A stretch of DNA of 38,080 nt from Oscillospiraceae bacterium (GCA_017469115.1 JAFUGY010000009.1:1-38080); one strand, 5' to 3'; shown: positions 1 through 7,707, numbered from the stretch's first letter. Program-made: numbers and translations. Notes: a model not told the origin generated them from the sequence alone.

Positions 1-1
1 A

Positions 2-148
2 ACAAAATGGTCCGGATCCTATCAGTTGAAAGATATTGAGCCAATGGCCTTTTCTGAAGATGTTCTTAATGGCAAGAACCGCATTGTCGTCACTTTGCCA
101 ACGAACACAGAAAGGAGACCACAAACGAATGAGCTGCAAAAAAGGTGA
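2..148 (+). CDS. 3' end of an unrecognised gene (possible antitoxin partner)
   Basis: An open frame runs from the left edge to a TGA at 146-148, giving about 48 C-terminal residues. It ends in a polar, basic tail (TERRPQTNELQKR). I do not recognise a family. It overlaps the start of the PemK-like gene at 129 by 20 bases, the close coupling typical of antitoxin-toxin pairs, so it may be the antitoxin. That is inference from position only. The start and most of the gene lie outside the window. Confidence 0.45.
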   Translation, partial: TKWSGSYQLKDIEPMAFSEDVLNGKNRIVVTLPTNTERRPQTNELQKR

Positions 149-542
149 TATCATCTTCGTAAAGGACTATATCCATGAAGGAAAGCATTTAAAGGGACAT
201 CCCTTTGTCGTACTGTCAGACGAACCCGGGCAAATATACGGAGTAGATTTCAATTTGGTTGCTCTTGTGATGTCTTCATTCAAGAATGAAGAACAGCGAA
301 AAAGGAAACTCAGCTATCCCGGAAACTTCGCTGTAAGCGCGAGTGAAAAGACGATATCTGGAAAAGAGAATAAAGACGCTTTCATCAAAGCTGAACAACT
401 CTATTATTTCGACACAGAGAAGCTTGATTATACAGTCATAGGACAACTCTCAATTGATGTTTGGGAAGCTCTGCTTGACTTTATGGACGACTTAGCTGAA
501 AAAGGAATCGAATTCAAAGATATTGTTGACAATATACAATGA
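129..542 (+). CDS. PemK/MazF-like toxin family protein
   Basis: The protein is 137 aa. Its N-terminus reads KKGDIIFVKDY then GHPFVVLSD (residues 4-31). This is the pattern of the MazF/PemK barrel, where a 'GDI...V' strand is followed by a '...HPFVVLS' strand. MazF/PemK toxins are usually sequence-specific mRNA endoribonucleases held in check by a co-transcribed antitoxin. The ATG at 129 was chosen because AAAGGAG lies at 111-117, 11 bases upstream; an in-frame ATG at 36 has no such site. The C-terminal half (about residues 60-137) is acidic and longer than in classical 110-residue MazF. No catalytic residue can be assigned with certainty, so it could also be a non-toxic relative. It overlaps the preceding partial gene by 20 bases. 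Confidence 0.6.
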   Translation: MSCKKGDIIFVKDYIHEGKHLKGHPFVVLSDEPGQIYGVDFNLVALVMSSFKNEEQRKRKLSYPGNFAVSASEKTISGKENKDAFIKAEQLYYFDTEKLDYTVIGQLSIDVWEALLDFMDDLAEKGIEFKDIVDNIQ

Positions 543-548
543 GCTACG

Positions 549-603
549 TGCCGAAGGCAAATTTGAGTTTTAAACGAGTTCTCAGAAGCCTTCGGCATTT
601 GCC
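549..603 (+). terminator. Inverted repeat, possible terminator after the PemK-like gene
   Basis: TGCCGAAGGC (549-558) pairs perfectly with GCCTTCGGCA (588-597) across a 29-base loop. A second, competing pairing exists between GGCAAAT (556-562) and ATTTGCC (597-603). The 3' side is only moderately T-rich, so this is a weak terminator call. The rest of the gap up to tgt (604-780) shows no gene and no promoter I would defend. Confidence 0.4.
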
Positions 604-792
604 TTATTTCTACATTGCAGGTAGTGAAAAATGCGAAATACAAGCAAAATCAGAAGTATCAGACACTTTTTCGGAAATCACCAAAAAGGTGCCGAAAACC
701 TTGAGTTACTGACAATCGTGAGCATGCGGGATGCGATGTTCATCTCATGAACAGAATCTTCAGGCAGAAAAGAAACTCACAGGAGAAAGATG

Positions 793-1923
793 ATGTATAA
801 ACTGATCAAACAGGAAGGCCATGCCCGGAGAGGAACATTTGAAACACCTCACGGGACGGTTCAGACGCCTGTTTTCATGAATGTGGGAACGCAGGGCGCC
901 ATCAAAGGGGCTCTTTCGGCTGAGGATCTGAAGACAATCCGATGCCAGGTAGAGCTTTCCAACACCTATCATCTGCATGTGCGCCCGGGAGATGAGCTGA
1001 TCAAAAGCCTCGGCGGTCTGCATCGTTTTATGACATGGCAAGGTCCGATCCTGACGGACAGCGGCGGATTTCAGATTTTTTCCCTTGCATCGCTGCGGAA
1101 AATCAAAGAAGAAGGGGTTTCCTTCAACAGCCATGTAGACGGACGCCATATTTTCATGGGGCCCGAGGAGAGCATGCGCATCCAGTCAAACCTCGGGTCG
1201 GATATCGCGATGGCCTTCGATGAATGCATCAAAATCCCTTCCCCGCGGGAGTACGTGGAAAAATCCTGTGCCAGAACCGTAAGATGGCTGGAACGCTGCA
1301 AAAAAGCCAACGCGGAATTCAACGCGAGAGACGATGCGGTCAATCCCGGTCAGATGCTGTGGGGGATCAACCAGGGCGCTGTTTTTCATGACGTCCGGAT
1401 TGAACACATGAAACGCATTGCGGAGCTGGATCTCCCCGGATATGCCATCGGCGGCCTGGCAGTAGGGGAGACGCATCAGGAGATGTACGATACCATCGAG
1501 GCTGTTGAGGAATATATGCCGAAAGACAGGCCGCGTTATCTCATGGGCGTCGGTACACCGGGGAACATCATCGAAGGGGTTTATCGCGGGATAGACTTTT
1601 TCGATTGCGTCATGCCCGCCCGAAACGGACGCCACGGGCATCTCTTTACCTGGAACGGAATCATCAATATCCGCAATGAAAAGTATCTCAAAGATGAAAG
1701 CCCGATTGATCCGGAGTGTGACTGCCCGGTTTGCCGGCGTTATTCCAGAGCGTATCTGAGGCATCTCTTCAAGGCGGAGGAAATGCTTGCCATGCGGTTT
1801 TCCGTGATGCACAACCTGTATTTCTATAACCGTTTGATGGAAAAAGTCAGGGCAGCACTGGAGGATGGATCGTATGAAGCATTTCGCAACAGATATTCTT
1901 CCGTTCTGGATCAAAGAATCTGA
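793..1923 (+). CDS. tgt: Queuine/preQ1 tRNA-guanine transglycosylase
   Basis: Swaps guanine-34 in the anticodon of GUN tRNAs for preQ1, a step in queuosine synthesis in the cytoplasm. Length (376 aa) is normal for bacterial Tgt. Numbered from the ATG at 790, Asp90 in DSGGFQ and nucleophile Asp272 in DFFDCVMPARNGRHG are present, and the zinc site is C310, C312, C315 and H341. The loop reads ARNGRHG where many homologues have TRNARHG; this is a mild variation. Two ATGs lie side by side at 790 and 793. AGGAG at 781-785 is 4 bases from the first and 7 from the second, so 793 was preferred. yajC follows 66 bases downstream, the usual Firmicute order, but has its own promoter. Confidence 0.97.
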   Translation: MYKLIKQEGHARRGTFETPHGTVQTPVFMNVGTQGAIKGALSAEDLKTIRCQVELSNTYHLHVRPGDELIKSLGGLHRFMTWQGPILTDSGGFQIFSLASLRKIKEEGVSFNSHVDGRHIFMGPEESMRIQSNLGSDIAMAFDECIKIPSPREYVEKSCARTVRWLERCKKANAEFNARDDAVNPGQMLWGINQGAVFHDVRIEHMKRIAELDLPGYAIGGLAVGETHQEMYDTIEAVEEYMPKDRPRYLMGVGTPGNIIEGVYRGIDFFDCVMPARNGRHGHLFTWNGIINIRNEKYLKDESPIDPECDCPVCRRYSRAYLRHLFKAEEMLAMRFSVMHNLYFYNRLMEKVRAALEDGSYEAFRNRYSSVLDQRI

Positions 1924-1932
1924 ACTTCCTAC

Positions 1933-1961
1933 TTGCAAAGTTTGCATGCGTTAGGTATAAT
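1933..1961 (+). promoter_or_regulatory. Vegetative promoter for yajC
   Basis: TTGCAA (1933-1938) and a perfect TATAAT (1956-1961) are separated by 17 bases. It starts 10 bases after the tgt stop, and GGAGG (1978-1982) sits 7 bases before the yajC ATG. Confidence 0.75.
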
Positions 1962-1989
1962 AGAATGAATCTTTTTTGGAGGCAAAACT

Positions 1990-2352
1990 ATGTTTCAAAT
2001 TTTAACTGAAAATGTTGCCGCAGGAGCAGCAGGCGGCGGATCCATGATCTTTATGATCGTGATTATGTTTGCGATTTTCTACTTCTTTATTATCCGTCCG
2101 GAGAACCAGAAGAAGAAAAAGACGGAAGAGATGAGAAATTCTCTCTCCTTGGGCGACGAGATTACGACCATCGGCGGCATTACCGGAAAGCTCGTTCAAA
2201 TTACCGAAGATACCATCACGTTCGAGACCGGTGAAGACAGAGTCAGGATCCAGACCAAGAAGTGGGCTATTTCGACGACAGCCAAGATGGAAGCCGAAGA
2301 AGCAGCCAAAGCGAAAACCGGCGGCGGCTTTTTTGGGGCCAGAAAGAAATAA
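1990..2352 (+). CDS. yajC: Preprotein translocase accessory subunit YajC
   Basis: A 120-aa single-span membrane protein that associates with SecDF/SecYEG. One hydrophobic helix (about residues 18-36) ends in FFIIRPENQKKKK, the family hallmark. A small cytoplasmic domain follows, with the conserved LGDEITTIGGITGKL stretch (about residues 54-68). The C-terminus ends in a Gly- and Lys-rich tail. The start is fixed by GGAGG 7 bases upstream. Own promoter inside the tgt-yajC gap; no secD or secF follows here. Confidence 0.95.
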   Translation: MFQILTENVAAGAAGGGSMIFMIVIMFAIFYFFIIRPENQKKKKTEEMRNSLSLGDEITTIGGITGKLVQITEDTITFETGEDRVRIQTKKWAISTTAKMEAEEAAKAKTGGGFFGARKK

Positions 2353-2405
2353 GCGGCTTTCCGTAAAAGCTGAGACATAAGCGGATTTCCATAAAAAAAG
2401 GGAAA

Positions 2406-2433
2406 AAAGCAGGAGGCCAATGCTTTCTGCTTT
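2406..2433 (+). terminator. Weak hairpin after yajC
   Basis: AAAGCAG (2406-2412) pairs with CTGCTTT (2427-2433) over a 14-base loop, followed by a T-rich stretch (TCTTCATTTT). It is a plausible but weak terminator. Confidence 0.35.
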
Positions 2434-2451
2434 CTTCATTTTAGACTGTTG

Positions 2452-2485
2452 ACATAAAAATGAAAAAATATTTTTATTTTTATGT
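2452..2485 (+). repeat. AT-only hairpin upstream of xerD
   Basis: Bases 2452-2467 and 2471-2485 form a 15-bp stem with a single bulged G at 2462 and a 3-base loop. Apart from one C-G pair near the base, the stem is all A-T. It may act as a terminator for yajC or as a regulatory structure. A TTGACA at 2449-2454 is partly swallowed by the stem. Confidence 0.6.
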
Positions 2486-2494
2486 AAATTCCTC

Positions 2495-2523
2495 TTGCTT
2501 TTTTTACGATTTTGTAATATATT
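2495..2523 (+). promoter_or_regulatory. Candidate promoter for the xerD-ruvCAB cluster
   Basis: TTGCTT (2495-2500) and TATATT (2518-2523) have a 17-base spacer in AT-rich DNA, about 55 bases before the xerD start. This is the best match in the gap, but AT-rich DNA makes chance matches likely. Confidence 0.4.
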
Positions 2524-2577
2524 GTTACTACTAAATTATGTTAAGCAAGATTCCTTGCTGCAAGAGGGGTGCAGACC

Positions 2578-3468
2578 GTGCAAAACACAGAAGTAATGGA
2601 AATTTTCGAGAAGTATCTGAGAAACGATAAAAAAGCCTCAGAGAACACTTTAAATTCCTATCTGCGTGATATCAGGCAATTGACAGAGTATCTGCAGACG
2701 GAAACCGTCCACGGTCTCATCGATGCGGATGAAACGGATCTTGACGGCTATATCCGGTCTTTACGGGACGCGGGGAAGTCGGTTGCAACGGTTTCGCGCG
2801 GGATTGCTTCGATCAAATGCATGTATCAGCATCTTGTGATCAAGCAGTATATCAAGCATAACCCCTCGCTGAAGCTTGTTCCGGACAAGGCAACCCAGAA
2901 ATTGCCGGAAATCCTCACCAATGAGGAGATCAATACGCTTCTTTCCCAGCCTCAGTGCATTGACGCAAAAGGCTATCGGGATAAAGCCATGCTGGAGCTC
3001 CTGTATGCTACCGGAATCCGCGTGACGGAGCTGATTGATCTGAACGTATCGGATGTAAACCTTTCCGGTGCAGTGGTTCGCTGCCACAGCCGCGGGAAAG
3101 AACGTTATATCCCGATGTATCAGGCGGCCGTTAAGGCGCTGGATGAATATCTGCTTCTGGTCAGGCCTCAGATGATTGCTCTTCCGGACGAACAGGCGCT
3201 GTTTGTCAATGTTTCCGGAGAGCGGATGAGCCGCCAGGGATTCTGGAAGATCATTAAGTATTATACGAAAAAAGCCGGAATCGAGAAGGATATCACACCC
3301 CATACGCTGCGCCATTCCTTTGCTGCCCACTTGCTGGAAAACGGAGCGGATATCCATGCCATTCAGGAAATGCTCGGGCATGCTGATATTTCATCCACAC
3401 AGGTCTATTCCAACCTTGTCAAAAAACAGTTGAAGGATGTATACAACAAAGCGCACCCGCGTGCGTAA
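2578..3468 (+). CDS. xerD: XerD-type site-specific tyrosine recombinase
   Basis: Resolves chromosome dimers at dif together with a partner recombinase. The chain has an N-terminal SAM-like core-binding domain and a C-terminal catalytic domain. Numbered from the GTG at 2569, the catalytic set is complete: R151 (ATGIRVTEL), K177 (RGKER), H245 and R248 (HTLRHSF), H271 (GHADISSTQVY) and nucleophile Tyr280. About 296 aa matches XerD. GTG codons occur at 2569 and 2578; AGAGGGG at 2563-2569 overlaps the first and is 8 bases from the second, so 2578 was chosen. The stop abuts the ruvC ribosome site, which suggests translational coupling. XerA or XerC naming is possible; paralogy with the gene at 9097-10098 leaves the D/C assignment tentative. 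Confidence 0.88.
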   Translation: MQNTEVMEIFEKYLRNDKKASENTLNSYLRDIRQLTEYLQTETVHGLIDADETDLDGYIRSLRDAGKSVATVSRGIASIKCMYQHLVIKQYIKHNPSLKLVPDKATQKLPEILTNEEINTLLSQPQCIDAKGYRDKAMLELLYATGIRVTELIDLNVSDVNLSGAVVRCHSRGKERYIPMYQAAVKALDEYLLLVRPQMIALPDEQALFVNVSGERMSRQGFWKIIKYYTKKAGIEKDITPHTLRHSFAAHLLENGADIHAIQEMLGHADISSTQVYSNLVKKQLKDVYNKAHPRA

Positions 3469-3476
3469 GGAGAACC

Positions 3477-3989
3477 ATGATTATCTTGGGGATTGACCCC
3501 GGAATTGCGACGATTGGGTTCGCCGCACTGGATTTTAACAAAAATCGATATCAGCTCCTGCAGTGCGGAGTGATCACCACGCCGGCTCATATTCCTCTTT
3601 CCGAGAGGCTTGACATGATCTACTCTGACCTCAACGAGCTGATTCATGCATTCAAGCCGGATGTGGTGGCGATTGAAGAGCTTTTTTTCAACACCAATCT
3701 CACAACCGGCATTTCCGTTGCTCACGGGAGAGGTGTGATTCTGCTTGCCTGTCATCAGGCCGGGTTAAAAATCTATGAATACACACCGTTGCAGGTAAAG
3801 CAGGCGGTCGTCGGATACGGCCGGGCGGAAAAAAAACAGGTGATGGACATGGTAAAACGCCTTTGCGGGCTGAAAGCTGCTCCCAAGCCTGACGATGCCT
3901 CCGATGCCGTTGCTCTGGCGCTCTGCCATGCGAGAAGCTCTACATCGCTTCTGTACAAAGGAGAAAACAAAGAATGTTCTACCACTTAG
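3477..3989 (+). CDS. ruvC: Holliday junction resolvase RuvC
   Basis: Endonuclease that cuts Holliday junctions symmetrically after RuvAB branch migration. RNase H-like fold with acidic residues Asp7 (GIDPG), Glu67 (AIEELFF), Asp140 and Asp143 (PDDASDA). Length 170 aa is typical. The ribosome site (AAGGAGA, 3466-3473) overlaps the xerD stop codon. The 3' end overlaps ruvA by 16 bases, so xerD, ruvC and ruvA are likely translated as a coupled set. Confidence 0.96.
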   Translation: MIILGIDPGIATIGFAALDFNKNRYQLLQCGVITTPAHIPLSERLDMIYSDLNELIHAFKPDVVAIEELFFNTNLTTGISVAHGRGVILLACHQAGLKIYEYTPLQVKQAVVGYGRAEKKQVMDMVKRLCGLKAAPKPDDASDAVALALCHARSSTSLLYKGENKECSTT

Positions 3990-4579
3990 AAGGAACTGTT
4001 GCAGAGTTGTCTGCCGATTCTCTGGTTCTGGACTGCAGCGGAATCGGGTTTGAGATCACCATCACACCCAACACGGCATCTGCGCTCAAAATCGGAGAAA
4101 AAGCCAAAGTTTATATTACGGAATCGATCGGAGAGAATAACTTCGATCTATTCGGTTTCCTCACCGGAAGGGAAAAGCAGTTTTTCAAAATGCTTACCTC
4201 TGTCTCCGGCATCGGACCAAAAGCAGCGATGTCCATCCTTTCCTTTAACACACCGGACGCGCTTATAATGGCGATCGTCAATGGGAAGGAAGCGGCACTC
4301 ACAGCGTGCCCGGGCATCGGGAAAAAGACTGCCCAGCGTGTGATTTTGGAGCTGAAAGATAAGATTTCCAAAACGGTTTCGGTTTCGGAAAAAGCAGTCA
4401 CCGGCATGGGCGCTCCTGCATTACCGATCAACGGAGGCACCGCTTATGACGACGCACTGACGGCACTCTCCGTGCTCGGGTACAGCACGGCCGAAGTTGT
4501 GCCGGTGTTGCGGCAGATTAACACCGAAGGGATGACCAGTGAGGAGATCATCAAAGCGGTCCTGAAATTCATGATCTGA
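3974..4579 (+). CDS. ruvA: Holliday junction DNA-binding protein RuvA
   Basis: Tetrameric protein that holds the four-way junction open for RuvB. It has an N-terminal OB-fold (residues 1 to about 62), then two helix-hairpin-helix motifs, VSGIGPKAA (77-85) and CPGIGKKTA (112-120). A flexible linker follows (about 132-155). The C-terminal domain III (about 157-201), which contacts RuvB, is complete. The 201-aa length is normal. AAAGGAG precedes the ATG inside ruvC. Confidence 0.96.
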   Translation: MFYHLEGTVAELSADSLVLDCSGIGFEITITPNTASALKIGEKAKVYITESIGENNFDLFGFLTGREKQFFKMLTSVSGIGPKAAMSILSFNTPDALIMAIVNGKEAALTACPGIGKKTAQRVILELKDKISKTVSVSEKAVTGMGAPALPINGGTAYDDALTALSVLGYSTAEVVPVLRQINTEGMTSEEIIKAVLKFMI

Positions 4580-4598
4580 CGGAAGGGGAGAAACGGTT

Positions 4599-5651
4599 AT
4601 GAGTATCACGCTTTCTGAAGCAAATAACGAAGAAGTCATTACCACCTCCGCCAGTATTCCGGAAGATGCAAATGAAGGATCTCTTCGCCCGAAAAACCTC
4701 GCCGATTATATCGGGCAGGAAAAGGCGAAAGGAAATCTTGAAATCTTCATGCATGCAGCCAAGATGCGCGGGGAACCGCTGGATCATGTGTTGCTGGCCG
4801 GGCCTCCGGGGCTGGGAAAAACTTCTTTGTCTTTTGTGATTGCCAACGAAATGAACGTCAATATGCGCATTACCTCAGGGCCGGCAATCGAAAAACCCGG
4901 CGATCTGGTAGCTCTTTTGACGAATCTCAACGAAGGGGATATTCTTTTTGTCGATGAAATCCACCGTCTGAACCGGGCTTATGAGGAAATCCTGTATCCA
5001 GCCATGGAGGACTATGCGATCGACCTGATTATCGGAAAAGGTCCCTCAGCGAATTCCATTCATCTGGATCTTCCGCATTTCACACTCATCGGGGCAACAA
5101 CACGGTCCGGTCAGCTCACGGCTCCGCTGAGAGACCGGTTTGGTGTTTCTCTGCGTCTGGAATTGTATACAAAAGAGGAATTGATGAAGATTATCCTTCG
5201 CTCCGCGGCGATTCTCGGTGTTGCCATCGAAAACAGCGGCGCCCAAGAGATTGCATCCCGTTCCAGAGGAACACCCCGTATTGCAAACCGGATGCTCCGG
5301 CGTGTGCGCGATTTTGCACAGGTCAAAGGAAACGGCGTCATTACAAAAGAGATTGCGGACACAGCCCTTTCCAACATGGAAGTGGATAAGCTCGGGCTGG
5401 ATTCTCTCGACAGGCGCATGCTGCGTACCATCATCGAGTATTATAACGGCGGTCCGGTCGGGCTGGAGACGCTTGCGGCAACCATCAACGAGGAAGCCGT
5501 TACGCTGGAAGACGTTTATGAGCCCTATCTTCTGCAGATCGGAATGCTGACGAGGACGCCGCGGGGGAGATGTGTGACCCAGAAAGCCTATGAACATCTG
5601 GGAATGATCTATCCGGGAGGGATTTCTGGTCAACAGCAGTTGGAATTGTGA
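4599..5651 (+). CDS. ruvB: Holliday junction branch-migration ATPase RuvB
   Basis: Hexameric AAA+ motor that pulls DNA through the RuvA-bound junction. Walker A is GPPGLGKT (68-75), Walker B is [10 protein letters not shown] (115-124), sensor 1 lies in GATTRSG (165-171) and the arginine-finger region is APLRDRFG (175-182). A winged-helix domain ends in the typical TPRGR motif. It is 350 aa, with a slightly long, Ser/Glu-rich N-terminus before [19 protein letters not shown] lies upstream, and the gap to ruvA is only 19 bases. Confidence 0.97.
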   Translation: MSITLSEANNEEVITTSASIPEDANEGSLRPKNLADYIGQEKAKGNLEIFMHAAKMRGEPLDHVLLAGPPGLGKTSLSFVIANEMNVNMRITSGPAIEKPGDLVALLTNLNEGDILFVDEIHRLNRAYEEILYPAMEDYAIDLIIGKGPSANSIHLDLPHFTLIGATTRSGQLTAPLRDRFGVSLRLELYTKEELMKIILRSAAILGVAIENSGAQEIASRSRGTPRIANRMLRRVRDFAQVKGNGVITKEIADTALSNMEVDKLGLDSLDRRMLRTIIEYYNGGPVGLETLAATINEEAVTLEDVYEPYLLQIGMLTRTPRGRCVTQKAYEHLGMIYPGGISGQQQLEL

Positions 5652-5682
5652 GATTTTTTTCTCATGAAAGTCATAAAAAAGG

Positions 5683-5710
5683 TTGACAATGCGACGACTT
5701 GATGTATAAT
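5683..5710 (+). promoter_or_regulatory. Strong vegetative promoter for the sigma factor gene
   Basis: Perfect TTGACA (5683-5688) and perfect TATAAT (5705-5710) are separated by 16 bases. It lies between ruvB and the sigma factor, so that gene is transcribed independently of the ruv cluster. Confidence 0.82.
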
Positions 5711-5741
5711 ATGATTAATTTTATAGATGGAATAAAAAAGT

Positions 5742-6296
5742 ATGAGTGATTATTCCATGTGTTCCGATCAGGATCTGATTCTCAGATCTCATGCAGGTGA
5801 CAGAGATTCTGAGGAGGAGCTGATCAAAAGGTATCGGCAAAAGGTTCGTATCTGCGCGAGGCGGTTTTATCTCCTCGGCGGAGATGACGAGGATCTTTTG
5901 CAGGAGGGGATGATCGGCCTGCTGCATGCAGTGCGGTCATACAACCCGGAAATGGGCACTTCCTTCAACACGTTTGCGGAGAAGTGCATCAAGTCAAGAC
6001 TGATAGACGCTGCTCAGTTTAAGGGATATGTCGAATTCATTTCTTCTGAGGATCTTTCCATGGAGGATCCCGCGGACGAAAATAGCAACCCGGAGACGCT
6101 TCTGATCAAGTATGAGCAATATGAAGAGGTTGTTTCTCAGCTCAGGCTGAAGCTTTCACGGTATGAAAGTTCAGTTCTTGACCTCTATCTGCATGGCTTT
6201 TCCTATCCGGAAATCGCAAAAAAACTCGGTAAGTCTGACCGAAGCATTTACAATGCCGTTCAGCGAATCCGGACGAAGCTGTCAGAGTTCCTATAA
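5742..6296 (+). CDS. Sigma-70 family factor, SigH (Spo0H)-like
   Basis: A 184-aa sigma factor with region 2 at about residues 25-93, including DEDLLQEGMIGLLHAVRSYNPEMGTSF (core binding), and a region 4 helix-turn-helix at about 136-180 (HGFSYPEIAKKLGKSDRSIYNAVQRI). Both resemble Bacillus SigH more than ECF factors. In Bacillus SigH a conserved TRQKHIPLN segment lies in region 2.4, which reads the -10 element; here it is replaced by an unrelated, slightly shorter stretch (about residues 91-100). Promoter choice may therefore differ. Region 3 is absent, as in SigH. The site between ruvB and a zinc-ribbon gene is not the usual sigH place near secE-nusG. The ribosome site (TGGAAT) is weak. Confidence 0.75.
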   Translation: MSDYSMCSDQDLILRSHAGDRDSEEELIKRYRQKVRICARRFYLLGGDDEDLLQEGMIGLLHAVRSYNPEMGTSFNTFAEKCIKSRLIDAAQFKGYVEFISSEDLSMEDPADENSNPETLLIKYEQYEEVVSQLRLKLSRYESSVLDLYLHGFSYPEIAKKLGKSDRSIYNAVQRIRTKLSEFL

Positions 6297-6374
6297 CTGT
6301 GGCGAAACCAGCTTGACTGCTGTTCGCAAATAAATCAGCCCGAATAGGCATTTTTCAAAAGAGAGGATTCCAAC

Positions 6375-6653
6375 ATGTACGAAGACAAGACCTTAGTTTG
6401 CAAAGAGTGTGGTAAAGAGTTCGTGTTCACCGCCGGTGAGCAGGAGTTCTATGCAGAGCGTGGCTTCCAGAATGAGCCGCAGCGCTGCAAAGCATGCCGT
6501 GATGCACGCAAGAATGCTGCTCGCGGTCCCCGGGAGTTCTTTACTGCAGTCTGCGCTGCATGCGGCGGTGAAGCAAAGGTTCCGTTCGAGCCCAAATCCG
6601 ACCGTCCTGTTTACTGCAGCGAGTGCTTCGCTAAGATGAGAGAGCAGGCCTGA
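6375..6653 (+). CDS. Double zinc-ribbon protein (CxxC-x17-CxxC type)
   Basis: A 92-aa protein with two zinc-binding modules. The first pairs C9-x2-C12 with C38-x2-C41 (CKECGKEFVFT ... CKACRDARK). The second pairs C60-x2-C63 with C81-x2-C84 (CAACGGEAKVPF ... CSECF), a CxxC-x17-CxxC arrangement. Such proteins are common in Clostridia and are thought to bind nucleic acid or proteins; the role is unknown. The codons are well optimised and a strong terminator follows, which points to an abundant, independently transcribed message. AGAGGA precedes the ATG. No convincing promoter was found in the 78-base gap upstream. Confidence 0.85.
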   Translation: MYEDKTLVCKECGKEFVFTAGEQEFYAERGFQNEPQRCKACRDARKNAARGPREFFTAVCAACGGEAKVPFEPKSDRPVYCSECFAKMREQA

Positions 6654-6670
6654 TTATTCACCCTGCCTGA

Positions 6671-6702
6671 GAAAATGGGGCGCTTGCAGCGCCTCATTTT
6701 TC
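6671..6702 (+). terminator. Strong intrinsic terminator
   Basis: A 13-bp stem (6672-6684 with 6688-6700, one G-T pair) has a 3-base loop and ends in TTTTT. It follows the zinc-ribbon gene. Confidence 0.9.
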
Positions 6703-6733
6703 TGTCATATCATAAGAAAACGGGAGATTATCA

Positions 6734-6943
6734 ATGGAGATTTCTGAGATTACAAAAGAGACTTTGATCGGAGATATCGTGCAGTACTTCCCTGAGGCGA
6801 TGCCGGCATTTCAGGCAATTGGAATGCACTGCATGGGCTGTGCCATGGCATCAGGCGAAAACATTGAACAGGCATGTGCCGTTCACTGGGTAGATGCAGA
6901 CCAGTTCCTTGTTGACCTCAAGGCATATCTTGAAAGCCTTTGA
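6734..6943 (+). CDS. DUF1858 (hybrid-cluster-associated redox disulfide) protein
   Basis: A 69-aa protein matching the DUF1858 pattern: an N-terminal TLIGDIVQYFPEAMPAF stretch, then the redox-type CMGC motif (C33, C36) and a further Cys48 in EQACAVH. The family is often found next to, or fused to, hybrid-cluster and iron-sulfur proteins and is thought to be redox active. No such neighbour occurs here. Start set by GGGAG (6722-6726), 7 bases upstream. Terminators on both sides make it a single-gene unit. Confidence 0.88.
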   Translation: MEISEITKETLIGDIVQYFPEAMPAFQAIGMHCMGCAMASGENIEQACAVHWVDADQFLVDLKAYLESL

Positions 6944-6950
6944 TCCAAAG

Positions 6951-6975
6951 AAGCCGGGTTGATACCGGCTTTTTT
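6951..6975 (+). terminator. Intrinsic terminator after the DUF1858 gene
   Basis: AAGCCGG (6951-6957) pairs with CCGGCTT (6965-6971) over a 7-base loop, and the T run extends to 6975. Confidence 0.85.
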
Positions 6976-7010
6976 GCTGTTTTCCATCTTATGTTTTAAG
7001 GAGTTAGGGA

Positions 7011-7706
7011 ATGAAAAGGCTTGATACAATTCTCTCCCTGATCCATTCCAGTGTCGGGGTTGCAGATGTCGGAACCGATCACGGTATAGTGCCGGTTACT
7101 CTGGCTTTGAATGGATACAGCGGGAATCTGTATGCAACCGATGTGCATGCGCCTCCCCTGGAAGCAGCCAGGAGACAGGCGGAAAAAAACGGAGTAGCTG
7201 CGAAAATCCGTTTTTTGCTGACGGACGGTCTTGACGGAATAGACCCGTCTCAAATCGACAGCATTGTGATTGCCGGGCTGGGCGGTGATGTGATTTGCTC
7301 TATCGTGGATCGTGCAGAATGGACGATGGATTCGGCCTATGAACTCCTTTTGCAGCCAATGACCAAGGCGGAAATCCTGCGATTCTGGCTGTGCAACAAC
7401 GGTTATGAAATCCGGAAAGAGCATCTTGTGGAGGAAAACGGCAGGCTTTTTCGGATTTTGTCAGTCCGTTTCAGCGGGCAGAACACGCCGATGACGGATG
7501 GGGAACTCTACCTCGGAAAACCGGAACTGATGCAAAGCAGGAATCTGTTCGGAAAGCTTCTGCAGCAGGAGAAAAAACGGATGGAAAAGAAGGTAAACGG
7601 GTTGCTTGTTTCAGAAAAAAACGAAGAGGCAGCTTTTTTCCGGCAGATTTTGGATGATTTTACCGGAATCGAAGAAAAATGGGAACCTTGGAAAGGGAAG
7701 TGCTGA
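7011..7706 (+). CDS. trmK: tRNA (adenine-22-N1)-methyltransferase TrmK
   Basis: SAM-dependent methylation of A22 in the D-loop region of tRNA. The Rossmann domain begins with ADVGTDHG (residues 18-25, motif I), then ATDV (42-45) for the SAM ribose. IAGLGGDVI (87-95; usually AGMGG) and LLQPM (113-117) mark the catalytic face. A helical C-terminal coiled region (about 175-215, Lys/Glu-rich) is typical. Length 231 aa is normal. AAGGAG lies upstream. radA starts 1 base after its stop, so the two are co-transcribed. Confidence 0.92.
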   Translation: MKRLDTILSLIHSSVGVADVGTDHGIVPVTLALNGYSGNLYATDVHAPPLEAARRQAEKNGVAAKIRFLLTDGLDGIDPSQIDSIVIAGLGGDVICSIVDRAEWTMDSAYELLLQPMTKAEILRFWLCNNGYEIRKEHLVEENGRLFRILSVRFSGQNTPMTDGELYLGKPELMQSRNLFGKLLQQEKKRMEKKVNGLLVSEKNEEAAFFRQILDDFTGIEEKWEPWKGKC

Positions 7707-7707
7707 T

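Noticed and set aside
2449..2454. TTGACA as a promoter -35 for xerD
   Set aside because: No acceptable -10 box lies 15-19 bases downstream, and the hexamer is half buried in the AT hairpin.
6313..6336. TTGACT with TAAATC as a promoter of the zinc-ribbon gene
   Set aside because: The spacer is only 12 bases.
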